In this document: piece after piece, positions 57,293-64,000 of the stretch
Position numbering within the stretch: position 1 is the stretch's first letter
Layout: each line of letters opens with the position of its first letter
NCBI GenBank assembly: GCA_029204225.1
Contig: CM055097.1
Coordinates: 33,668,804 to 33,732,803 of the forward strand
Direction of reading: 5' to 3'
Origin: Diphasiastrum complanatum
Taxonomy: Eukaryota; Streptophyta; Lycopodiopsida; Lycopodiales; Lycopodiaceae
DNA: 64,000 nt
Position numbers and translations under genes: made by a program
The notes under the pieces: generated by a model
Told to the model about the DNA's origin: nothing
Seen by the model: the letters and a program-made list of their open reading frames with translations, nothing else
Databases searched by the model: none

Positions 57293-57944
57293 CTAATTCC
57301 TCTTCTTCGTACTTGATTGTCCTCCGACGCAAATTTGCGCTTTTCTGTTGTTTCTATTGTGCACTTGCAATGGATTGCTGAACCTTAAAAAATGTGTCTT
57401 GATAATTCTGCACAAATTCATCTAAGGCAAAAATCTTTTCTTTAATTCTTAATACAGGAGGCACAATAGGTTTTCCATACATTACTTCAAAAGGCGCTTT
57501 ACCAGTAGAAAAATGAACTATGTTATGGTAAGCAGATTCTAGAATAGGGAGATAGTGTTCCCATTGAGTCTTTTGATCACTTACATAACTTCTCAACAAG
57601 TCTATGATTGTTCGATTAGTATTCTCACTTTGACCATCTGTTTGGGGATGGAAGGAAGAAGAGAATTTGAGAGTTGTTTCCAAATTATCAAAAAGGGCTC
57701 TCCAAAAATTACTAGTGAATCTTGTATCTCGATCAGATACTATACTCTTGGATAAACCATGAAGCCTAAAGATATGACGGATAAACAAATGAGCAGCTTC
57801 GTGTCCTTTAAGCTTTTTCATACAGGGAATAAAATGAGCTTGTTTGCTAAATCTATCAATGATAGTCCATATCATCTCATTTTCATTTTTGGAATTAGGA
57901 AACCCAGAGACAAAGTCCATGGTAATATGATCCCAGGGAGATTC
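57293..57944 (-). pseudogene. Gypsy integrase core (between the two copia insertions)
   Basis: The minus-strand frame 57920-57354 reads MDFVSGFPNSKNENEMIWTI, then IDRFSKQAHFIPC, SDRDTRFTSNFWRALF, FHPQTDGQSENTNR and YGKPIVPP, the Ty3/gypsy integrase catalytic core (Asp, Asp, Glu in place). The frame extends to the right edge (ESPWDHIT) where copia-2 begins at 57945. On the left, after one TAG (about 57355), it leads to the copia-1 target site. The gypsy element's RT and 5' part must lie beyond the right end of the window. Confidence 0.93.
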
Positions 57945-58626
57945 TGTTAAAAATTCACAATTCTAGCTTGACGAGTTTTGGTCATATGACTTGTAAATAG
58001 TTAGATGGTCATGATGTGGCTTGTCACACGTGCCAAATAGCATAGTATTCCATTCATAAGGATGTTCTCAAGTAGACCTAAGTGTTAGAACCTTTGGAAT
58101 GAGTCCAAATTATGCTTAGATACAAGGGAGAAAAAATAGGAGCTATTTTTGGTAATTTTTGCATTGTTGAGGGATCTCCAAGATTCCAACCCTAACTTGG
58201 TAGGGATGAAAGATCCACCAAAATTAGCATTAGGGATAGGTTTAGGGCTACTCATACCTGCCCAAAACCGTGATGGATCATGTATATATAGGTGATGATA
58301 TCTCACCAAAATCAATCAAGCAATTTCATGTTTTTTCTCTCATAATGGTGCAGTTGCTCTCTATGTTCATAATTGTTTGAGTACTTGTGATTACTAATGA
58401 TTATAGGATTGAATGTAGGTCTGGTGTACAGTTCTCAGACTGTGGGAGGCCGTACTTTCACACGTGTGAAGCCTTCTTCAAGGATTTGGGCCATTTAGTG
58501 AGGTTCAAGCATAGATTTTTGATGGATTTTGATGGTTCAACTTGTGCTAATCTTATGAAATCATAATCTATTGTTTCCCTCATCATTTCAAGTGTTTTAG
58601 GATCCTTATTTGCTATAATTTTTACA
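57945..58626 (+). repeat. 5' LTR of copia-2
   Basis: 682 bp from TGTTAAAAATTC to ATTTTTACA. TATA box GTATATATAG at about 58281-58290. ACGTG boxes at 58025-58032 and the palindrome TTCACACGTGTGAA at 58457-58470. Confidence 0.95.
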
Positions 58627-58638
58627 TGGTATCAGAGC
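58627..58638 (+). other. Primer binding site of copia-2
   Basis: TGGTATCAGAGC directly after the LTR, matching initiator tRNA-Met. Confidence 0.95.
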
Positions 58639-59437
58639 CTAAAGGCTGAAATGAGCTAAATCCTTGGTTTTCATTCAATTTGATCACAATTTTTGATCTA
58701 AATCTTGTGTAGATTGGATCTTAGCATCTAGTATTGATTCTAGAACTCAAAGTGAGTCAAATACATTGGAGATTGGTGTTGTGTGACTTCATTTGCAGGT
58801 TTTTAGGTGTCTAAAACCAGAGGCAAAGTTGAATTCAATTCACATTACCAAGATAGCAAGTTTTGCTTGCTCCAAGCATTGATTTCTAAGCGAGTTTTGG
58901 AGGTGATTTCATAGAGGAGGCTTTCTAGCATTCAAGGAGAGGGAAGATCAGAGTTTTGGGGACTCTTCAAGGCTGTTCTAAGGTGTAGTAGACACCTCCT
59001 AAAGTGATTTAGGTTCAGTCCAACCATTGCTTGACTTATGCACCAAATTAGATCAATTTTTCATCAATTTTGATCATTTTTTGCTTGCGATTGGATAGTA
59101 GATTGTGTTGCATCCTCATTAAGTTCCATTTAGATCTTTTACAAGTGATTTTGGAAGTATATTAGGTTGCTGAAATTCACTCTTGATCAGATCATTTGGA
59201 AGCTTTAATGTTCTTTATAGAAAGAGGGGCAATTATACTAGTATTGTCTACTTCAATCAAGCAAGTGCATTGTTTCTAGTATTCTATGATTTGATTTTGT
59301 TAGAGATCATTCTTAGATCTTTATAGGAAGTCTATTACTGATCTTTTCAGGTCCCTAAGAAGTGGGATAAGGTAGACCTTCAATCAAATCAATAGAAGTA
59401 ACCTTCATTTGTGTCAAGTCCTTAATTAGGAGACTAG

Positions 59438-62400
59438 ATGGCATCTATAAATGCATATCTTTTGGATACTAATGAAAGGCTCAACAAAACTAACTATTCC
59501 ATATGGAAAGTTAGAATGGAATCTATCATGATCATGCAAGATCTGATGGAAATTGTAAATGGTAAGGAGGGTGAACCTATTCATCCTCAAGAAAAAGCCA
59601 AATACATCAAGAGGTGCAATGTTGCACTACATTGCATAAAAATGAATGTTGCAAATGAACTCTTAAGAGAGGTAGGAGATTGCACTTCAGCTCAAGATGC
59701 TTGGGAGACTTTGCAAAAGGTCTATGAATCCAAGAACCAAACTAGAATGTTAGCTTTGAAGAATCAAATCTATAGAAGCTATCAAAAGAAAGGAGAGAGT
59801 GCACATACTTTTGTCCTAAGAGTAAAGGAATTGAACAAAGAGCTAGCCTTTATAGGTGACCCTATCAAGGATGAAGAGCTTGTTCAACTCATATTGAATG
59901 GACTAAGCTTTGAATTTGACAATTTGGTTCAGGGATATGCAATTATGGGTAAGCTACCCATACTTGAAGAACTCCAAGGCACACTCATGGTCGAGGAATC
60001 AAGAAGGAGCCAAATGCAAGAGAGGATGGATAGGCTTTCCATCCAAGGTGGAGATGACCAAGCTCTCTTCACCAAAGGCAAAGGCAAGTCCAAAGGCAAA
60101 GTATCAACATTCAAGAAGTCTACAAAGCTTGAGGATCAAGAAGGACCCTCAAAGGCATCTCCATCAACCACCAAAGTCAAGAAGGACAAATCAAAGGTGA
60201 AGTGCTACTATTGTAGCAAGATGGGGCATTATGCTTCGGAATGCTTCAAGAGGAAGCAAGATCAAATCCAAGCCAACATGAGCAAAGAGGAGGAGGAGGA
60301 GAGTTCACATGAGGACTCTCTCATGATGTCCATATTTTCTTCAACAAGCTTCAAAGGAGAAGATCCTTGGTGGATTGACTCGGGTGCTAGTTCACACATG
60401 ACTAGTAAAAGGGAGTTTTTCTCTTCTCTCTTATCTTATGATGGACCTATAAAGTCTATCTATACAGCAAATGATGAAGCTTGTAAGATTGAAGGAGTTG
60501 GTAGCATTCCCCTTTGCTTAGGATCTTTCAAAAAGATCAACATAGAAGGTGTTTTGTACATTCCTACAATAACAAAGAATCTACTAAGTGTTGGCCAAAT
60601 GGTAGACAATGGCTTCAATGTTGACTTTGCTTCAAATGAATGTTTCATCAAGAAGAAGGGTAAGATAGTGGCTAAGGCCACTAGACTTGGCAAACTTTAT
60701 AAGCTGGATGCATTTGTGGATACTAATGTTGTCATGTTGGCCGAGAAGGGCAAGATATCTACCTTTACTTTATGGCACAAAAGACTTGGACATGTCAACT
60801 CGGGTTCCATGGAGGCTATGATCAAGGAGGAGTATGCTTTAGGCCTACCAAGGTCTATTGGGAAGGAAGACAAGGTTTGTGAAGCTTGTGTCTTATCCAA
60901 GGCACATAAGAAGGTGTTTCCTAAATCCATCACAAAGTCATCTCATCCTCTTGAACTCATACACTCGGATGTGCACATTGCTAGCACCAAATCTAATGGA
61001 GGTTCATCCATGTTTTTAACCTTCATTGATGACTACTCAAGATATTGTTGGGTGTTCTTACTTTCCTTCAAGTCTCAAGTATTTGATACTTTTGTAAAGT
61101 TCAAGTTGTTTGTGGAAAAGCATCATAATCATAGCATCAAGATTCTTAGAAGTGACAATGGTGGAGAATTCATCTCCAATGAGTTCAAGGCCTTTTGTGA
61201 GGAGGAAGGGATCAAGAAAGAGACTTCTTGTCCTTACACTCCTCAACAAAATGGAGTTGCTGAAAGAAGGAATAGAACATTATGTGAATGTTCTAAGGCT
61301 TTAAGATTAGATGCTTGTTTGCCCAAATCCTTTTGGGGTGAGTCTCTTGTATGTGCAAACTACTTGATGAATAGGGTGTCTTGCAAAGCAATTGAAGGCA
61401 AAACTCCATATGAGATGTTGTATGGAAAGAAACCCAATCTTAATCACTTGAAAGTTTTTGGGTGTATATGTTATGTGCATGTGCCATTGGAAACAAGAAC
61501 CAAGGAGGATCCATCTTCCACAAGAGGGATCATGCTTGGATATGCAAGCTCAAGCAAGGGCTACAAAGTCTATCTCCCATCCTTGAACAAATTTGTTGTT
61601 TCAAGGGATGTAATCTTTGATGAACATCATATGCATATGCTTGAAGAAGGCTCAAGTGCTCCAACAATCAAGAAGAAGATGGCCGAGGAGCAAGATCTTG
61701 GTTTTGAGGAGGAGCTCATGGAGGAGCAAGCACCAAACCCACCTATCACACCAAGGAGATCTTCAAGGGCAAAAGTGGAGCCATCAAGGCTCACATATCA
61801 AGGCAAAGGACAGCAAGTTGAGGGTATATCATCCACTTCTTATGCTTTATCTAGTTTTGAAGAACCGTCTAATGTTGAAGATGCATTGAACTCCAAAGAA
61901 TGGTATAAAGCTATGTTGGATGAGTATGATGCCTTGATTGAGAATGAAACTTGGTTGCTTGTTGAGAGACCTCAAAGGAATGTAATAGGATGCAAGTGGG
62001 TCTTCAAGCTTAAGTTGAATGCAAATGGGAGTGTTAACAAACATAAATCAAGATTAGTTGCAAAAGGTTATGCTCAAGAGAGAGGGATAGACTATGAGGA
62101 AACTTTTGCACCCGTGGCCAAGATGGTCACAATAAGACTAATCATTGCACTTGCATCACATTTTGGATGGATTCTATGTCAAATGGATGTCTCTAATGCT
62201 TTCTTGAATGGTTTTTTGGAAGAGGATATCTATATGGAGCAGCCACAAGGGTTCATCAAGCATGGAATGGAGAACAAAGTATGCCATCTCCAAAGAAGCA
62301 TCTATGGCTTGAAGCAAGCCTCAAGATCTTGGAATTCAAGACTACATTGCTATCTTATTTCACTTTCTTTTGTTCAAAGTGAATATGATCCTACTCTTTA

Positions 62401-63406
62401 CATTAAGTTTGATGATGTTGGTATTGTACTTTTACTCATTTATGTAGATGACATCATCATTAGTGGAAATAGTGTTGATGGTATTGAAAAAATCAAGATA
62501 GATCTATCCTTAGAGTTCAAGATGGTAGATCTAGGGTGTCTTCACTTCATCTTAGGCATAGAAGTACTTAGAGGGTCTGATTTTATCTTTATAAGTCAAG
62601 TAAACTATGCTCAAAGTCTTTTGAAGAAGTTTAAGATGGAAGTATGCAAAAGTGTTGACACACCAATGGAGCAAGATGTAAAAGTGCCAAATGAAGATGA
62701 TGAAAGATCCTTCATGGACATCACTTTGTTTAGGCAACTTATAGGTTCCTTAATGTGGATCACTATAACTAGACCAGATCTTAGCTTTAGTGTATGTAGG
62801 TTGAGCCAATCCATGCAAAAGCCATTGAATATCCATTGGAAAAAGGCTAAGAGGATTCTAAGATACATCTCGGGTACATTGGATTTTGGGATTCTATATA
62901 GAGGAGATGTGATTAACCTTCATGCATTTAGTGATTCAGATTTTGCAGGGGACAAGAGGGATAGGAAATCAACAAGTGCCTATTCAACTTTCATAGGAGA
63001 AGGTGTGGTTTCATGGCTTTCAAAAAAGCAAGAAACTATATCTCTATCTTCAACCGAGGCCGAGTACAAAGCTTTGACAACCACTACAAAGGAGGTACTT
63101 TGGATCAAGAGATTATTGGTGGAACTAAAGATCATGGATTCAGAGGAGGCACCAATCATCTACAATGACAATATATCAGCCCAACACCTTGCATCTAACC
63201 CAATCTTCCATGCAAGATCTAAGCACATTGAGATATGCCATCACTTTGGAAGAGAAATGGTGCAAGCCAAGGAGATTGCTTTGGAGCATGTTCCAAGCAA
63301 TGAATGTGTAGCTGATCTACTTACTAAACCACTTCAAAAGACACCTTTTATGAAGTTCAGATCATCACTTGGAGTGATTAGTAAAGCAATGATTGAACCA
63401 AGCTAG
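59438..63406 (+). CDS. Copia-2 gag-pol polyprotein
   Basis: A 1322-residue uninterrupted frame, co-linear with the copia-1 protein. Gag starts MASINAYLLDTNERLNKTNY then SIWKVRMESIM. The knuckle is Cys256-Cys259-His264-Cys269. Protease has WWIDSGASSHM (Asp314). Integrase has WHKRLGH, the CEAC finger and Asp511, Asp573 (RSDNGGEF), Glu609 (GVAERRNRT). RT has CQMDVSNAFLNG and YVDDIIISGN. RNase H has DSDFAGDKRDRKSTSAY and SSTEAEYKAL. It ends SKAMIEPS 14 bp before the 3' LTR. All catalytic residues are present. The separate stop codon upstream of the LTR contrasts with copia-1. Confidence 0.97.
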   Translation: MASINAYLLDTNERLNKTNYSIWKVRMESIMIMQDLMEIVNGKEGEPIHPQEKAKYIKRCNVALHCIKMNVANELLREVGDCTSAQDAWETLQKVYESKNQTRMLALKNQIYRSYQKKGESAHTFVLRVKELNKELAFIGDPIKDEELVQLILNGLSFEFDNLVQGYAIMGKLPILEELQGTLMVEESRRSQMQERMDRLSIQGGDDQALFTKGKGKSKGKVSTFKKSTKLEDQEGPSKASPSTTKVKKDKSKVKCYYCSKMGHYASECFKRKQDQIQANMSKEEEEESSHEDSLMMSIFSSTSFKGEDPWWIDSGASSHMTSKREFFSSLLSYDGPIKSIYTANDEACKIEGVGSIPLCLGSFKKINIEGVLYIPTITKNLLSVGQMVDNGFNVDFASNECFIKKKGKIVAKATRLGKLYKLDAFVDTNVVMLAEKGKISTFTLWHKRLGHVNSGSMEAMIKEEYALGLPRSIGKEDKVCEACVLSKAHKKVFPKSITKSSHPLELIHSDVHIASTKSNGGSSMFLTFIDDYSRYCWVFLLSFKSQVFDTFVKFKLFVEKHHNHSIKILRSDNGGEFISNEFKAFCEEEGIKKETSCPYTPQQNGVAERRNRTLCECSKALRLDACLPKSFWGESLVCANYLMNRVSCKAIEGKTPYEMLYGKKPNLNHLKVFGCICYVHVPLETRTKEDPSSTRGIMLGYASSSKGYKVYLPSLNKFVVSRDVIFDEHHMHMLEEGSSAPTIKKKMAEEQDLGFEEELMEEQAPNPPITPRRSSRAKVEPSRLTYQGKGQQVEGISSTSYALSSFEEPSNVEDALNSKEWYKAMLDEYDALIENETWLLVERPQRNVIGCKWVFKLKLNANGSVNKHKSRLVAKGYAQERGIDYEETFAPVAKMVTIRLIIALASHFGWILCQMDVSNAFLNGFLEEDIYMEQPQGFIKHGMENKVCHLQRSIYGLKQASRSWNSRLHCYLISLSFVQSEYDPTLYIKFDDVGIVLLLIYVDDIIISGNSVDGIEKIKIDLSLEFKMVDLGCLHFILGIEVLRGSDFIFISQVNYAQSLLKKFKMEVCKSVDTPMEQDVKVPNEDDERSFMDITLFRQLIGSLMWITITRPDLSFSVCRLSQSMQKPLNIHWKKAKRILRYISGTLDFGILYRGDVINLHAFSDSDFAGDKRDRKSTSAYSTFIGEGVVSWLSKKQETISLSSTEAEYKALTTTTKEVLWIKRLLVELKIMDSEEAPIIYNDNISAQHLASNPIFHARSKHIEICHHFGREMVQAKEIALEHVPSNECVADLLTKPLQKTPFMKFRSSLGVISKAMIEPS

Positions 63407-63420
63407 ATAGTGAGGAGGAG
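63407..63420 (+). other. Polypurine tract of copia-2
   Basis: TAGTGAGGAGGAG immediately precedes the LTR start TGTTAAAAAT. The same GAGGAGGAG occurs in front of the LTR of the non-autonomous element at 38391-38399 (minus strand). Confidence 0.85.
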
Positions 63421-64000
63421 TGTTAAAAATTCACAATTCTAGCTTGACTAGTTTTGGTCATATGACTTGTAAATAGTTAGATGGTCATGATGTGGCTTGT
63501 CACACGTGCCAAATAGCATAGGATTCCATTAATAAGGATGTTCTCAAGTAGACCTAAGTGTTAGAACCTTTGGAATGAGTCCAAATTATGCTTAGATACA
63601 AGGGAGAAAAAATAGGAGCTATTTTTGGTAATTTTTGCATTGTTGAGGGATCTCCAAGATTCCAACCCTAACTTGGTAGGGATGAAAGATCCACCAAAAT
63701 TAGCATTAGGGATAGGTTTAGGGCTACTCATACCTGCCCAAAACCGTGATGGATCATGTATATATAGGTGATGATATCTCACCAAAATCAATCAAGCAAT
63801 TTCATGATTTTTCTCTCATAATGGTGCAATTGCTCTCTATGTTCATAATTGTTTGAGTACTTGTGATTACTAATGATTATAGGATTGAATGTAGGTCTGG
63901 TGTACAGTACTCAGACTGTGGGAGGCCGTACTTTCACACGTGTGAAGCCTTCTTCAAGGATTTGGGCCATTTAGTGAGGTTCAAGCATAGATTTTTGATG
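63421..64000 (+). repeat. 3' LTR of copia-2 (first 580 bp)
   Basis: Matches 57945-58524 with six substitutions. The last 102 bp expected lie outside the window. Confidence 0.95.

Larger units (their letters stand above)
57945..64000 (+). mobile_element. Copia-2: nearly complete Ty1/copia retrotransposon, running off the window
   Basis: 5' LTR 57945-58626, primer site 58627-58638, polyprotein 59438-63406, purine tract and 580 bp of the 3' LTR. The 5-bp sequence in front is GATTC (57940-57944), and its duplicate is expected about 100 bp past the window end. Over the shared 580 bp the LTRs differ at six positions (about 1%), so it is older than copia-1 but still has an intact frame. Inserted into gypsy integrase. 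Confidence 0.95.

Noticed and set aside
58085-63791. Identical 76-codon minus-strand ORFs at 58085-58315 and 63561-63791
   Set aside because: Both lie in the two LTRs of copia-2 at the same offset. The repetition is due to the LTR pair, not to a gene family.

Overview
The window looks like nuclear DNA of a land plant with a large, repeat-rich genome. The evidence is a CrRLK1L-type malectin receptor kinase, Ty1/copia retrotransposons primed by initiator tRNA-Met, a chromodomain Ty3/gypsy element, a CACTA (En/Spm) fragment carrying a DUF4216-like domain, a tRNA-derived SINE and long (CT)n tracts. I cannot name the species. The AT-rich intergenic DNA, intronless receptor kinase and heavily nested retroelements would suit a fern, another non-seed plant or a gymnosperm as well as a large-genome angiosperm. 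Only one host gene appears intact: the receptor kinase at 20191-22848 on the plus strand.

Layout, left to right. 1-7302 holds AT-rich DNA, a dispersed repeat copy, GT/G and CT microsatellites, and a minus-strand degenerate copia element interrupted by a gypsy-type gag. 7303-13880 is a cluster of eroded gene-like sequences: a plus-strand multi-exon remnant of an uncharacterised family, a convergent minus-strand remnant, a 634-bp tandem duplication rich in ACGTG boxes, a TATA box followed by a 44-codon histone-H3/CENH3-like ORF, and exon fragments that reappear inverted at 27 kb. 14884-16420 is a plus-strand copia RT-RNaseH tail with the start of its LTR. 18-19.4 kb carries tandem repeats and a SINE. 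The receptor kinase follows, with a 93-bp tandem duplication in its presumed 3'UTR. 23.1-28.4 kb is mostly featureless apart from a second copy of the eroded exons. 28.4-31.2 kb is a decayed gypsy pol. 33419-35493 (minus) is an intron-containing pseudogene of the RNA polymerase I subunit A49 (RPA49).

36.7-64 kb is an onion of retroelements. A rearranged non-autonomous copia derivative on the minus strand (about 37621-47659) encodes an unusual internally repeated protein. It is split by a 5.2-kb copia (39780-44982, minus) whose LTR ends lack TG..CA and whose 5-bp target duplication is CACAC. To its right lie a copia RT fragment, a CACTA 3' end inserted into that fragment, and a minus-strand chromodomain gypsy element. 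The gypsy integrase gene was hit independently by two related plus-strand copia elements. Copia-1 (50862-57292, TSD CTAAT) has 655-bp LTRs differing at one site and an intact 1317-aa polyprotein. Copia-2 (57945 to beyond 64000, expected TSD GATTC) has an intact 1322-aa polyprotein and LTRs differing at six sites over the 580 bp visible. By LTR divergence the insertion order is the internally deleted minus-strand copia (about 2.5%), then copia-2 (about 1%), then copia-1 (about 0.15%). A palindromic CACACGTGTG box recurs in the LTRs of several unrelated elements and, as related ACGTG boxes, in the duplicated promoter at 12 kb.
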